Below are positions 34,701 to 49,700 of a DNA stretch of 64,000 nucleotides, piece by piece (the stretch's first letter is position 1; each line of letters opens with the position of its first letter). The DNA comes from Heligmosomoides polygyrus polygyrus. Lineage: Eukaryota; Nematoda; Chromadorea; Rhabditida; Heligmosomidae. The stretch covers positions 45,681,139-45,745,138 of the forward strand of contig OX377204.1 of NCBI GenBank assembly GCA_947396885.1, read 5' to 3'. The translations under genes and the position numbers were made by a program. The notes under the pieces were generated by a model that worked only from the letters and a program-made list of their open reading frames with translations, ran no database searches and was not told the origin of the DNA.

Positions 34701-37700
34701 CCGTTCAAAAAATATCAGCATCAGAAAAGTCAGCGAAAAACCCGTCGCAGGAACTGTATATGACAAGACTATGCTGAAATAGTGAGAAATAGTGAAATAA
34801 GCCCCTCAATTTGTTTTTGTTTATTGCACAGTCATAGCTAAAAGGTTATCATAGCAATATTATGAATTCCTGCTTCGTTATGTTATGTTATGATGAGGAC
34901 GAGCATTAATGTGTGGAAGATTCTACTGCTCGCCAAGTTCTGAGCAAGAAAAAGTGCAATAGAAGCCGCTTCTGACGCCGTTTCAGATGCACTTTTGAAA
35001 AAATGGCGAACATGTGTCATTTCCATTTCCGCGTTTCGTATTCCGGTTTCCGGCCATTTTTGAGCGTTTCCGTTCCGCGTTTCGTCTTCCGCTTTTTCCA
35101 GAAAAATTTCCGCACATCCCTGCTTGAGACGTTCCCCACAATAGCATTCGCAGTACAACGTTCGTCGTGAGGAATCAGCTCCACGAAAACCCTTCAGGGT
35201 GATCTCATTCGCCCAACCTCTGTTTATTGTTACCTAATCTGCAGTGCCAAATAGGTAGAAAGCGATCTAGGGATGAGGCAGTTTTAAGTTTTTTTTGTTT
35301 CGAGGACGAGAGTTTGTTCCTCTGTCTTCTAAAAACTTATAAAAACAGTGAGTAGTCTGTTGATTAAAGACGTTTGCACAGCTGGATAGTGGAGCAATTA
35401 AGGAAGGTTCCAGCATGTCAGAAATGACCTTTCTAGCGACGTTTCGGTAACGTTGTCTGCTCTGCGAAATCAACACGCCTAAAGGTCGATAAACAAACAT
35501 GTGTGTTGACTCACGATTTTCGAGAGAAAGTAACTCAAGAAAGTCTGATTATTTAGCGACCGACTTGTAGAAGTCGAAACACTTCTACATTGCTGAGTGG
35601 CTGACATTGTTCTTCAACCAGGTTGTTGAAGGGAAGAAAGAGTGTTTCATAGTGGGCAGAGGAGTACGACGATTACAATTTGGAAGAAGATCGACAATCC
35701 GGCAGGCTGCACAAACTACTGCCCCATTCACTTGCATTCGCATAGGGTAAATGTCTTTGAGCTAATTGTCGATGGACGCTTTCGTGATATCGCCGAGCTT
35801 TCCACCACCAGTGCAGCTTCGCAGGTTGCTGTGGCACTATAAATGCCACACAAGTTTGTGTTCTGAGGGAGAGGCATTGCGAGAACAGAAGCCAGTCCAT
35901 GTAGCGCAATCATGCGGAAGTTAGAGAGTGCACGCGGTTACTCTACTGTTGCAGCAAGACTTGAGTGGAAGCGCTGGCAGGTAATTAGATGTTTAGTGGC
36001 GTCAAAGCGTTTACCAACAAGTACAGCAACACCTTAAAGAGGTATGTCATGAAGCGACCACCCTGTTAGAATTTTCTACAATAAGAGGAGAATCGTTTGA
36101 TCCTTTAAAGTCCCCAATCGTCTCTTTCGCATCTGGCATAGCTTAGAGTCGCTCCAGCGAATCGCTGCGCATTGCACAGCGATTGCAATCCCTGCAGCTG
36201 TGTCGGTCCGCGGAAGGCGGGCGTGGCGGGTCGGCGATTGGCCAGGTGAGGGGGCGCGATTCATGCTCCGCTCAAATCGCTGGAGGGACTCGGAGGTATG
36301 ACAGATGACTTTCAGAGGCCATATGCTATTCTCTCCCCAACCGTCTCCGGCCGGGTATGAGGCGGTCTCCGCCCACCTCCCCGGTATGCACATCTCTCCC
36401 CAAGCACTCTCGGGGACGGGTGACGCCATCGAAACCCGGGGGCGGCATCCCCCTAGAAAATCGCTCGGGGAGAGGTAGAGATGCAGCGGAAATGCGACGC
36501 GGGGCGTGATATTTGCGATCAGCTGCTGCTGATCGTCTCATCGGTTGCGGATATTTACTACGACAATCGCTTTCCCATATTGAGTTGAGCACTACTCGGT
36601 GAAGAGAGCACTTCAATGCACCCGTAACAGTGTGGAATATCTAATTGGACACAATACAGGTCTTCGTAGTTAGTTCGTGATTGGTATACAACCTCTGGAA
36701 ATCAAAGGAAACGTGATAGGAGGCTGAACTTTCTAGGGCACTGCATCGGATCAACTACTATTTTTTTTCAGTGAAGAGGAAGCGAGCCACTAAAATAAAT
36801 ATAAAACTAGTATATAGTATAGTAAAACTCCCATTTCACGCGAACAGTTTCAATCTCTTAGAAATTAGAAAAAGATAGAAAAAGATAAGCTGGTAGGAAA
36901 ATGGAGTTTTTCCCACAAATAGCCTTTTTGTTCATGCAAAACTGTACTGAAATTTTAAACAAAATGATATTGTGTTCGTTTCAACTGAATGATTATCTGA
37001 ATTTGCAAAAAAAAATTGTGGTCTCTGTCAAATGCCAAATTCGCACTCAAAAATGTTCAATAATCATTTTCAGCTCGTGCTCTTAAAGCTTGGAATGAAC
37101 TTTTTTTGTACCTTTTCTCAATTCTTTGGGAAAGGCATTCAACTACAAATCAGAAAACTTTCCTAAACAGACAGAACATTTGAGAAATTAACTACAAATT
37201 TGATAAAAAAGGGTACGGTGGGTACGGTGTATTTGGATGAAATATATAATGCCTTCTCAGTGGATGAAATACTAACTCGCTTTGAAAAAAAGAGCACTTA
37301 CCACTTCACGCAATTCATGGAAAAACTCGATTTAGCAGACCTTCGAAGAGCACACTTTTGCTGTAATCTTCTGTGTTCAACTGATTTTGTACCACTTTGA
37401 GTTCAATAAATTATATGTGTTCTACACAGTGTGGACCCCCTCTGTGAAAATACATCTCTCTAAACACTGCATGGTAAATGCTGTGGTGCAGAATACTCAA
37501 TTCATCGACTAGCTATGAGAAGCTCACAGCCGTGATAGTGGTACTCCAGTCGGAATCCTCTGATTCTCTCCCCTACTCTGCCATCTCTGCCATCCCCGGG
37601 GGACGCCCCGGAGATGTGCATAAGGTGGTGTGGGGAGCGTCGAAACTCGGGGATGGTACCCGGCTTTTTCGCGCCGGGTACCATCCCCGAGTCGGGCGAG

Positions 37701-40700
37701 AATAGCATAGGGCCCCAGGTGTTAGGTTTTTGGACGACGTCGCGCCACTTAACGAATCCGCAAACTGCGGCGCGGTTTTCGCGCACCACATCTCGTCCAA
37801 ATAGGGCGGCGCGGGCAGGGAAGTGGGCAGCAGGTAGGATCGTGTAGGGAGCGCACGCCCCCCGAACGCAGGCGTTACGTCAAAATGACCAACAAAATTG
37901 AATCTTGCTCCATTAGGGCGGACGTTATTGAGCTGCCACTTAGCTCAGTTTTCAAGTAAGTGGCACCAGCAGTTGCGAACGTTGACAGCCATTTTCTTGA
38001 ACCTAACCCATGCTTGAGTGCAGCGTGGTTCAAACGACGCTCTATTATGGACAAGAGTGTACCAGAACGGCTTAAGTCGAAGACCTACGAAGTAGTCTTC
38101 CGACAGGTAGCTATTTACGGTGCTGAGTTCTGGCCGGTGAGTGAAGAAGTGGAAGAAAAAACGGAACCGAAGCTGTCACCTCGAGGAGTCTAGAATATGA
38201 CCTCGAGGGCGACTTATGTTGTTGTGGCTTGGTCGCTGCATCTGGACCTTAAGTTTGCTGAGATACACTATTATCAGGCATCCATTCGGGAGAAGTGGCG
38301 CCAACTATCAGGAATGCGGGCTCTGCTCTAAGGACGGAAACGCTGAAGAAGCAGAAGAAGAAGAGTTATAAAGAAATGAGGATTTTCATTTTTGCCAACA
38401 TCGTTTTTAGAATACCTTTAGATGATTATTTGAGCAGCCGATATTCACAGTCACATCACTGTTCTCCGTAACAATATCGTGAACACAGGACGTCAAAGAG
38501 GGTTTCAATTCTAGGCATCTCATGAGTGCTTCAAATAAGGAAGGATCACACTTCGGTTAAAGTGTGATCTGGATGCGGCTCGGAAACAACAAAATCTTCA
38601 CACACTTTGCGAATCCTCAACGATTTCGGTTCACACGTTGAACTAAAGTAGAATGATTCAAAGTTGCGATTCCTAACTGCCCGAAAAGCAGTAATGTGAC
38701 AGGGAACCACCTACGAGTAGGAATTTGTAGAAACATCCCCATCATGGAAATCTCAGATTATTCGTGTGTTTAGCAATCAGAAGTACTACAGTTGCTATTC
38801 AGCTCATCACACCGTTTCATGTTTGAGATCAGCCTAGTGCAGTCAAAAAATTCAAGAAACGATGTGACGAGTTGTACTTCGTAGCTTCTCTGAGAACAGT
38901 GAATCAATGATGCCTTCGCTTACGACTTAAGGATTCCATGTTTCTCGTGCACCAAACTGGAGAGTTGGTTATCAGAACAAATTGGGTGGAACTCACATGT
39001 AGAAGATTAGTGGAGGGATGATGGCAATCACATGATATGTGAGGAACATTGTCGACTGCCCTCCGTGGAGGTAGAGTGGGAAGTCCTCGGCCATCATGCC
39101 GTATGTAGAGGGCTCGTAGTAGAATGTCACGTACCATGGTTGGAAATGCGTAGCCAGTACCTAAAAAGAGTGCTGAAAGAGCTTGAGAGGCATCAGTACT
39201 GCAACTCCACTCTTTCCGTAAATCTTATAGTGTCCCATTATTAACATAATGTTCCCTCCCAATACCTAGCACAGCCTTAATCTGAAAATGAAATGAAACG
39301 AAATGAATCTGATTGCTCAGAGATAGGAGCAATTTGTCAAATCGAGTGTTTGAGCTGTGACGCAAAATATTATACGGTGGGGAAACGGGAAGAGCTCTGG
39401 CGGTTCGCCTAAAAGAACATTTAGCCAGCAAAAGACGCAATCCAGCCCATTTGGCAGACATAGAATTGATGTGCATGCCGTGGACGACTACGAGGTGAAA
39501 TGTACAATATTGGCCATCGAGAGTGATATCTCAGCACGAAAAGCATTGGAAGCATTCTGGATTTTTACGAGGAATCCAGTAATGAACAACAGAAATGAGT
39601 GTTTAGCCTTAACAAGTGATTTCTTGTCGTTTGTTAACTGTAGAATGATCAGAGAGCAATATTCGCAGTGTGGTCCATTCGCCTCTATTAGGGGGGGGGG
39701 GCAAAAGTAATGAGACAAAATGAAAAAAGAATCTTTATCTCTCTATAACTCAATTACAACTCAACGATGCTGAGGATTGTATTTGCCATTAAGGGCAAGG
39801 ACCTTGCTGCCATCGCTCAGCCAACTTCCTGATCCCATCCTTCCAGAACTGCTTGAGCCTGGTGTTGATCAACAGCTCGATATGGTTGTCAAGGACTGCT
39901 TGGATTCTTGTGTCCCTTCCCACCAGGAAGTCCTGTAGGCTCAAGTAGTAGTGGTAGTTGCATGGACAGATGTCCAGCGAATACGGTGGGTGAGGCATGT
40001 GAACGTAGCCCAGCTGGCCGAGCTTATCCGTGCTTACTTGTTCCTGATGGGGTGCGGCGTTGTCGAAGAGGAGAACCTTCTTGAAGCGCTGCGAATGAAT
40101 AAGAGCGAGTCGCCGGCCCATCTCTTCTATTTCGTTCACCATGGCCTTGGAGTTCATCGCGGTGCTCTTGGGAAACAGCCTCCGGTAAACCGAACCATGG
40201 GCGCAGACCCAAAAGCTCCAAAGATGCTTCTCGCCGTGAACATCTCGCCGAACGAAGGTCGGTAACAATTCACCAGGCCTCACCCAGACTCGCTGCTTGG
40301 CAGGGTTAAGGTAGAAGACGTACTTCTCATCTTGCGTGAATATTGAGCCCAGGCTGCTCGGGGTTGGGAATTGGGGGAGATTTGCGCGACACAGGTCGAG
40401 TTGTCAGACTGGGGTTTCGGCATGAGACAGGCTGGGGTTTTTGGCATGCTTCTGGAAAGGGCGGAAGTGGTAACTTTTCAGATGCGCTTCATTAAGTAGC
40501 ATACAAACATAGAAATACGATAAGCACGAAACCAGACTCCAGCCACGAGATATATGGACACGGCATGGGGTGTCTCATTACTTTTGGCCCCCCCCCCCTA
40601 ATACTGGTCACAGGGCGAACATATGCCCTCAACGGTGTACATTGGTGAGTTCGTCCTCTCATTTGGTCTCTTCGGGTGCTTGTAGAAGTAGGTCGAAAAT

Positions 40701-43700
40701 GCTAGAATAGTTGAGGCGCTTGGTGGGGTAGAGCGCAAGTCTAACCTTCACGCCATGTTTAGGCCTCTGAAGACGACGGAACGTCGAAACTTCAGGCCCT
40801 GCTGAATAAAGTTGTTCACCTAAGAACCTCGTGTGGCACAAATATACTAACTGTAACAACTTAATCTGAAAATTGTGACTCATTCATGCTGTACTTCAGC
40901 TCAAACCTCTGCTAAACTGCGTCTGTTGGAGTTTCGAATCAAATGCATGTACTACCATAGCACTCTGGAGCGCTGTAGGTCCGTTAATGTGATATGACTG
41001 AACTACACATGGACCGTAGATCTGCTAAAGGCCTCATAACAAGTGTCGCTTCATCGGGATGTTGCATAGCGTAGTGCCAATTGCGGACGGCAAAGGAATT
41101 CTAAGGGCTAGCCACAACACGCTCAGGCTGAGTGGGCCAGACCCATCATTGAGTGATGATCTACACTTTGATAGCAAGGCATACAGTTGCCAACGTCTCA
41201 AACTCGTCCACCACCTGGCATCGCTACTCATCGTCGGATTCGCTGAGCCCTCAATTTTTTCGAAAATGGGTTTTCTGATTTGTCAATCTATCCACTTAAA
41301 AAGTTCTGTTGCATTGGAATGATAGGTCAACCTATTACTTTCTCATGCTGCAAAAAGAGGAATACGAATTGCCTCTCCTTGCCGTGAGCGAAATTCCTAC
41401 CGCTAATGCTCAGCTTAACGTCCAAGATTCCTTTTATTCTGCTAAGATAATGCGGACATTGTGTGGAATTTAACAGTACCGATAGAGTTAGTTTAAAAGC
41501 GCTTAAACAATGAGAGTAAGAGATACAGAATGTCGTCCGCTCCCGGACAACAGCTTGGACACAAACGAACGACGTTATAACGGCTATAGCTACAGCTCAG
41601 GATAGCACATGCCGCTCCCGGCTTAAACAAGATAGGACGTCGATTCTTGAATTAGGAAGAAAACAAAGAAAAGCGACAAGATTTTCTTCTTCTACAATGG
41701 TTGGCTTTTCAGGACACTGCTGACAGCCCTGTTGTTCTACAGCCCGCCCGTTGTACGTATTCTACACTCTCTCTTCCTTAACCTTTAGAGCGACATGTTT
41801 TTCCAGAGTTTGAAAGCCTGACAATTTTGTGGGTGTGTGAAGGCACCGGAGAAAAGCGCTTACCTCAATTAGGGAGACGAAGTAGCAGCAAACACAAATC
41901 GAGTAGGAGTGTCGCCTGCTCTGGCACCGGAAGGAATGCGGCTTTCGAATCGCTGACCATCGAGACCAGCCGACGACCGCGTAGTGCCAAACCATGGAGA
42001 ACCATGCCCAGTCCAGGTAGAGCTAGGGGAGATCAGATGTTAGAGACACAGCAGTACAGTCCGTCTGCAAGCTTTTCAAAGGAACCTAGTCGCTGCCTAC
42101 CTGTAGCCAGTGTCGTGAGCTCTTCGAGATTATCTCCGACTTGAACAGAATGGTTACTCCTGGCCAAATGCCGTAGTTCACCAGCAGAAGAATGTCGGCG
42201 AATCCAGCCGATATCAGGAACCGATACCCGACGATGTCCTGAACATACATAGTTCTTGATGAAGGTCTGAGCAAGTGGGCGTCCCCATCCAGCACAACTT
42301 CTTGAACGAAAGTTCTCATGAAGACCTTAAAATTTAAAAGAGAACGCACACCTCTAAAAACCTTGGCTCACGACAAAAAAGTCCCGCCAAAGCATTGTTT
42401 TGTGAAAGTGCAGCTCAACTGCTTAAGATCTGAATGAGCGAGCGTCGATCTTACAATCGTCCCTGTCCGACTCACCATCAGTAGCTAATGTACTAGGTCG
42501 TTGCATATGAAATGGCCGATTTTGGTCGAAAATTTTGACAGATCATAACTTTGCCTGGAAGCAGTTTTGTAATCGAAATAAGCATCTTTACAATTAGTGC
42601 ACTTTTTCCCAATGCGGCAATGGCTTAGACATTCCATCTATATAAATTCAGAACCACGAGAATTAATAAAACATAAGAAGTTCTCTTCGACATCATCTTG
42701 GTAGCTAAATTTTTATTCGTCACATACCGATCTAAATGCTTGAAAAAATGGTCATCGGTAAGGCACAAATCTGGAAATTATTCTGGATGTGGCAGAGTTC
42801 CGTATCCCAATTCATCCAGTTTCTGGACAACAATTTTTGACGCGCGTTGTCATGCAGTAGAACTGAGCCTATTCGATTGACCAGACCCGGGTGTTTTTTA
42901 ATCAACTTCTCGGGCACCTCTTCAATTTCGGCACAGGGCTTCTCGCTGTGGTAGTCTCTCCAGTATTCAAGCCCTTGTAATGGACTATACCAGCCATACG
43001 GTCACCATGGCCTTCTTTGGATGGAGACCTTGTTTCGGCTTCTCCTTAGAACTTTCATTCTTTTTCAGCCATTGTGCAGAGCGACAATTATTGCCATAAA
43101 AGATCCGTTTTTCGTCGCATGTCACGATCCTGTCCAAAAAGGTTCCCTTGATTTGCGCAGCATTAAGGAACACAGGTGTCGTGGCGCTTCAGCATCTGAC
43201 CGGCGGTCAGTTCGTGCGGAATCCATTTATCCAATAGCTTTACATACTTATCCGATCGCATTCAAGTGGCAACTGATAGTGCTATCGTCGACGGCGAAAT
43301 GCTGTGTTAACTCTCTCACAGTTTGACGCGGAGCCGCTCCCACCATGGCTTTGAGTTGGTCTTCGTTAAGTGAAACTGTCGGCCTACCTCGGTCTTCACC
43401 TTCGAGACTTTCATCTCCAGATCGAAACCTTTCGAACCAGCGGCGAATTGTGCGTTCCTTTGCAAAATCCTCCCCAAATGCAGCGCTAATGTTACGAGCT
43501 GCGCCCGCCTACTTTTCCATTCATACAAGTAGAGCACCCGAATATCACGATGACCCATACCGTAAAAATACCGTCAGAAAGTCGGCGAGAGGCAATTATG
43601 TCAAAGGCTATAATTTGCATGGAAGGAAAATACTGCGTCTATATAGAATGCCTGAAAGGGAGCACTCATAGCCACGAAAAATGGACCAGAAATTGAAGAA

Positions 43701-46700
43701 ACTAGCAAAAACGGCCATTTCATATACAACGATCTAATAAAAAGTAGAAGTGCGCTAATAATAAATACCACGTAATTAGAGTCAATTTATTTCACAACAG
43801 TTCCAAGATTGCTAATCTGTACCCGTCGATAAAGAGTACGTATGATGGTGCCTCTGAATCTGATCCTCGGACTTCCACACGACATAACATTGAATGAGGA
43901 AATTGTTATCTGAATTTTCTCGTGAACCTCAAAACTGCATTGAAGGCACATCCATGGAAGATAAAGAACATGCCTAGTAGTATGAGATGATGACGGCTGC
44001 GTGCTAATTCGTTGGCCTCAGCCTAATTTGTAATTCCGATAGCTTGTGAGAAAAATTAGGCGTGATGTCATCACAGAAAATGAATAAAATTTGAACGCCA
44101 CGCAGCGCTTTCGTTAATTATCACAATACCCCCTTGCAAAGGGAATGGCAAGAATAATTAGGCAGCAGGCGTAGAAATTCCGAGATCTGATGAGGTCGAC
44201 TTTTTCGCGAACTCACTTCAGTGTGAGCACGGGACAGCGACCATGAAGATAAAGAGTGCATCAATTAGACAGGAATTAGGGGAGTCGTCTCAATGGCCGT
44301 TCACGAGACGTACGAGACGCGTCAGCGCAATGCTCAATGCAGAAACTATCTCGTTTCCACACTGAAGTAATTACATGCTCGCGATCGCTGTGCTCGTACG
44401 TAGTGGGGGCCACGGACTGTACATCACGAGAAAACGCTAGAGTAACGCGAGCTGTCTGAGCCAGATAGGCGAAGCAAAGCTCACGTCTCCGCAGTTCGAG
44501 GGTGAAGCCAGCCCGATGCGAAACCTCGAAACAGATTTTCCATACGTACTGATCGCAGTTTCCTATTTTCCTATCTTATTCTGCTTCTGTTACTATGAGT
44601 CTTCGCAAATGGCGTGTAAATGTAGGTGGGTATCCTGTTTGGAACAATCAGTGATAGTCGCATATGTATAAGTCACCCTTCATCTCTCTGATTACTAGAA
44701 GTTCTGCTTTCCTCTAGGAAAGCATTGAAATGACACGTCCTTCTACACTGGGTCGCACCGATAGTTCGATACTGGAGCTTCGACCGGGAAGTCGATTATA
44801 TGATTCTTCATATGAAATAAATTATTAATAAACCAGCCGTCAGAGCGGCCTGCCTCTCGGCCGCACTGACGGCTTCTTAACGGTTAAGTCGTAGTAATAA
44901 CTTATCATCAATTGTAGCTGCCACCTATGTCATGGTTTCCGCAGGAAGCTACAAGCTGTGGCAGAAGACGAGGGTACCCGAGCATCTCACAGCCTACAGG
45001 AAGCTGAAGAGGCTGGCAAAAACAGCTGTAGCGAAGGCAAAAAACGCGGAAATGGATGCCCTGTACGAAGAAACTAGACGGGCCAGAGGGAGAGAGGTTT
45101 GCCATCCGCCTGGCCAAGGCGCGTCATAGAGCTAGCCTCGACATCGAGTAGTGAAGACTGTGAAGAGTGTTGACGATAGGGTGTTACGGAAGCCGGTCGA
45201 GGTCAGAGAAAGATAGGAAGAGTACTTCAAGGAACTCTTGAACGAGGAATTCCCCCGTCGGGAGGCCCAGGAAGAACAACCAACGGAAGGACCCATTCCG
45301 CCCTGGACGCAAGAAGAGGTTCGCAAGGCCATAGGGAAGACGAAGCTCGGAAAGGAAGCAGGGCCTGACGGTGTGCCAGTAGAGGCTTGGAAGGTGCTCG
45401 AGGACCTTGGAATCAACTGGCTGAAGCAGTTCCTCAACAGAATCACGAAAAAAGGTAAGATGCCGGATCACTGGAGGAACAGCACCATAGTCCCCGTATT
45501 CAAGCAGAAGGGAGACGCTTCCGAATGCTCCAACTACCAAGGGATCAAACTGATCTCACACACGATGAAGACCTACGAACGACTGGCAGACTCAAGGCTA
45601 AGGGAGATGGTACCCATCTCCCAGGTGCAGTGGGGCTTCATGCTTGAGAGGACCACCACAGACGCCATCATCATCGCTCGTCAGGTGGTGGAGAAATATC
45701 GGGAAAAACGAAAACCCTGCTACCTGGCATTCCTGGACCTGGAGAAGGCCTACGACAGGTTAGCTCGGACTGTAATCTGGAATGCCCTTCGAGGGGGGGG
45801 GGTGTCCCGGAACGTCTGATCACGGTCATAAGGGACATGTACGAGGGATCGAAAACGGCGATGCGAACTCCACACGAGGGGACAAGGAAAGTGGACATCA
45901 CAGTGGGGGTACACCAAGGGTCGGCTCTGAGCCCGTTCCTCTTCCTGCTGACACTTGACTCTATAGTGAACCACCTTGAGGAAGGCCCTCTCAGAACGAT
46001 CCTCTACGCGGACGACATCACCCTAGTAGCCGACAACCAGGAGGAGCTGGAGGAGAAGGTGCAGCTGGGGCAGAGAGCCCTCGCAGACAACGGCCTACGG
46101 CTGAACGTAAAGAAGACGAAGTTCATCAGCTCTGAGTAGTGCGCTGGATCGATCCTAGACTGCCAAGGGGAGGTCATCGAAAAGGTGGAACAATTCCGCT
46201 ACCTCGGAAGCGATCTATCCGAGAAAGGAAGCGTGGACCAGGAGGTTTAGGGACGGATAAGTGCAGCATGGCTCAAATGGAGGGAGTGCTCAGGAATCCT
46301 CTGCGACCGTAGGTGCTCCAGGATACTCAAAGGCCAGCTATATAGAACAGCAGTGAGGCAGACCCTCCTCTACGGCTGTGAGTGCTGGGCCCTGGGAAAG
46401 GCGCAGGAGCGGCAACTGCACGCGGCGGAGATGAGGATGCTGAGGTGGGCATGTGGATGGACCCGTCGGGACAGGGTGCGAAACGAGGATGTTAGGGCGG
46501 TGATGAAGACAGCCCTGATCCAGCTGAAGATGAGAAAGCAGCGCCTGAGGTGGTATGGACACGTCCTCAGAAGACCAGAGGATCACCCCACAAGGTTGAC
46601 CCTAGATTTCGAGGCACCCGGAAAGCGTCCGAGAGGAGCGCCAAGGAAAAGATGGAAGGACGTCATCAAGAGAGACCTCGCCGAAGTCGGCGCCGCGGCA

Positions 46701-49700
46701 GATGACGCCCTTGATAGGATGAGGTGGCGACAGATCACAAGAACAGCGGACCCTGCGACTGCGCGGGAATAAACGCTCAGGTGGAGGAGAAGAAGAAGTT
46801 TAAAAAATAAGCTCCTGCCTAGGAGGCTTTGGAGGCTGGGCTCCTCCGTTTCCGGTACTTAGCTAGCACTGTTCAGCTTAAGCTTAAAATAACGCAACAG
46901 TTAAATGAATATTGAATCACATCTGATTAACATTAGCAGAAAAAGCTTCAGGAAATTTAGCTGTACTGCACTACAGATCAGGTGACCCTTACGATTTACG
47001 GTTTACGATTTACGGCGGTTTTTTCGTAACTACGATTTACGATTTACGAAATTTCGATTTTCATTTACGCACACCCCTGGTCCTAACGCAACTTGCCTCT
47101 GACGCGACGCGTGGCAGCGGAAAACTGCTCTCCGGCGCCCTTTTGAGTCGCTCTTCATCTTTCGCGCCACTTGTCCTGGTTGAACGAAGCGGCACAGTCG
47201 GTACTGGAGGAGGTTGGCCCGTTCTTCCCCCTAGCATGCGGAGGGGTGATGCTAATTGCGCGAGGAGCGCCCATCGAGGACCAGTTGTCCTAGTGCGCAA
47301 GAACAAGGGTCGAGGTGATCGGCTCATCTGTTTTGCTATTGAACACCGTGGTTGAGTGGGAAGTTATGGGCACGACATATTAATTTCGTCTGGACTTAGA
47401 AAAATGCCATAGCTCCACATAAAAGGCGATGGGTTCAAGATGAAAAGATGATCATGAAAAATATCATAACTTGATAAAGTTTAAACAAACAAAGGGAGAC
47501 AACTTTCAATCTTAGTATTTGTGGCCTGAGTACTCCCTTGAAGGCATTGTACCATCTTGCTTATCAGGAAGGGTACTTGTAGCTAGAAGCACAGGTACAC
47601 CTCCATGAAGTAACAAGTGATTACAAAGCAGACGTCAAAAATGGGAGAAGCAGAAAGAATGCAGCGCAGAATGGCCTCCTGTCGATCCCACGATGATAAC
47701 AGCTGATGGCTGGGGAGGAGGCCCGTTCTTCCCCCCCCCCCCCCCCCAGCCACCCGAGCGCCTGAATTCGCCCGCAATGGGTGGGCACTCTTCGCGCAAT
47801 TACCACCGCCCCGCTGCGTGCTGGGGGAAGAACACTACCCCGCCAGTACTGTAGTATGCAGGAAGTAAAACAAGTTTTGGAAAAAGAGGAGTACGGAGCT
47901 TGGAGGAGCTCAAAGTAGCAATCGTCCAGTATTGCAAGACTCTAACACCAGAGGTACAAAACACAGAAATAATGAGGAGGAAGATAGAGCAGATTGTGGA
48001 GCAGGGGGGCCGTAATATTGTTGGAGGGAGGAAGCATTATTAATCGGTGATAACCGTTACTTTAGTTGCACCACACATCGAGTGTTAATGGTTACATGTC
48101 TTCTATAAATTTCTTGTACTATTTGTGTATTGTACGATGTGTTTTTGATTTGTGTAGACCTGTTATTCTTGCTTTGTACAGTAATGTCTAGAATCTATGT
48201 CTACATTAAAAAATCCCTATACAGATAACAATGGATAAATTTAGAAAAAACGATATTGGAATAACAAGGAACACAAGCTGCTCTGTAAGCGAGAGTGTTG
48301 CGAATAAATTCAAAGGATTATCCTCACCTTCTTCAAATTCCATTAAGGTGCGGAAGGTTTCTGTTCATTCGATCTGAGCAAGGGCACCACTATAGAGATG
48401 GCCGCGGATCCTATTATACGATCATAGATGTCTTGTCACGAATGATATTTAGACCCACATTCTCCCTTTCTGAGATGCAGGCCTATCTGCATTCAAGAGC
48501 AGCAGTACCGCAAGCAACCTCGTCAGGCTTGCTGGGCAACTACATAGTGCCTGCTCCCTACCGAATATTACAAAGGGCGAACATTGAGTCTTCTCTTCTC
48601 TGCTGTGGCCTATATCGCATCCTTTGGAGTGAAATGCAATGTTTAATGCAGAGAAAGCAAAGCTGATTTCCGGGCCGTTGACTTCTTCCGCATGGTCCAA
48701 TCATGGCCAATTCACATTATTGAGGTCTTGACATTTTAAAAGTTACTCTTGGACAGCGGTGAAGATGAGATTGCCCCTAACCGATCCTGAGAGTTTAAAA
48801 CTTCTGATGTGCTGCTCAGCAAGCAGAAATAAATTTCTGCTTTCGAATGCCATCTTGAAGCAATGCTCGGCGACAAAACTGGTTCTATCTAGAATGAATA
48901 GGTACAACAAATTTCACGAACTAACAATACTCAAAATCGCAATAGAACTGGACTCAACCTTAGAGACTACTTTCCTCAAGCAACCCGAATAAAACTTGTT
49001 TTCTGATAATTGAAGATTTTTTGTGGGAACTATCAGTCTGTGATTTGAATCCGTAGGTAACCTCAATTGCCGTCCTTACCTTAAATTCCCGGCTTGTGCA
49101 CGTTTCAGCATTGAGGGCACTTATGAGGCACAGGGGGGGGGGGGTGCCCGCACAAAGAGTCCTGGGACATGTCCACCTATAACACTTGAGTCAAAGTTGA
49201 CCACATCCTGCAGTTCTTTCCCTTTCCCAGTCCGTCATATCCCAACCAAGAGCCTTCGTTTTTCGTGCTCGGGTCCTCTGCCCTATATGCATCGCATAGA
49301 GTATCACTTCTGACGTTTATGTCCCTTATGATGTTCTACCACAATGCTTAACAAAAATCCTAGAGAAAAACAAAATCTTCAATAAGCTGTTCCTACAACA
49401 ACCTAAAGCTTAACGAATGCTGTGTCGGTTTCGCTCGCAAATGGAAGTGCTTCAAACAAGCCAAGAACTTGGAAATTATTCCCATGCATTCGAGGGCCTG
49501 AAGGATGCTGCTAGCCGTGTGAAAATTAGAGGGAAACTCACTATGAAACTGCCTTGTTGGAACAATGGAGAAGACAGTATTTCCGGAAGAAGAGATAAAG
49601 CTAATCGTACGTTTTCTGCGATGTCCATCATTGAGTCACTGCTTCTCTCAAACCATGCAACTATGCTTGAAAGCACAATTGGAAGACGTGCTATGAGGAA

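Noticed and set aside
42239..42325. Longer exon 2 of the receptor using the TTTTAAG acceptor
   Set aside because: In phase, but it would give an atypical ~30-residue intracellular loop 1. The internal TATGTTCAG acceptor gives normal TM1-TM2 spacing. Kept as an alternative only.
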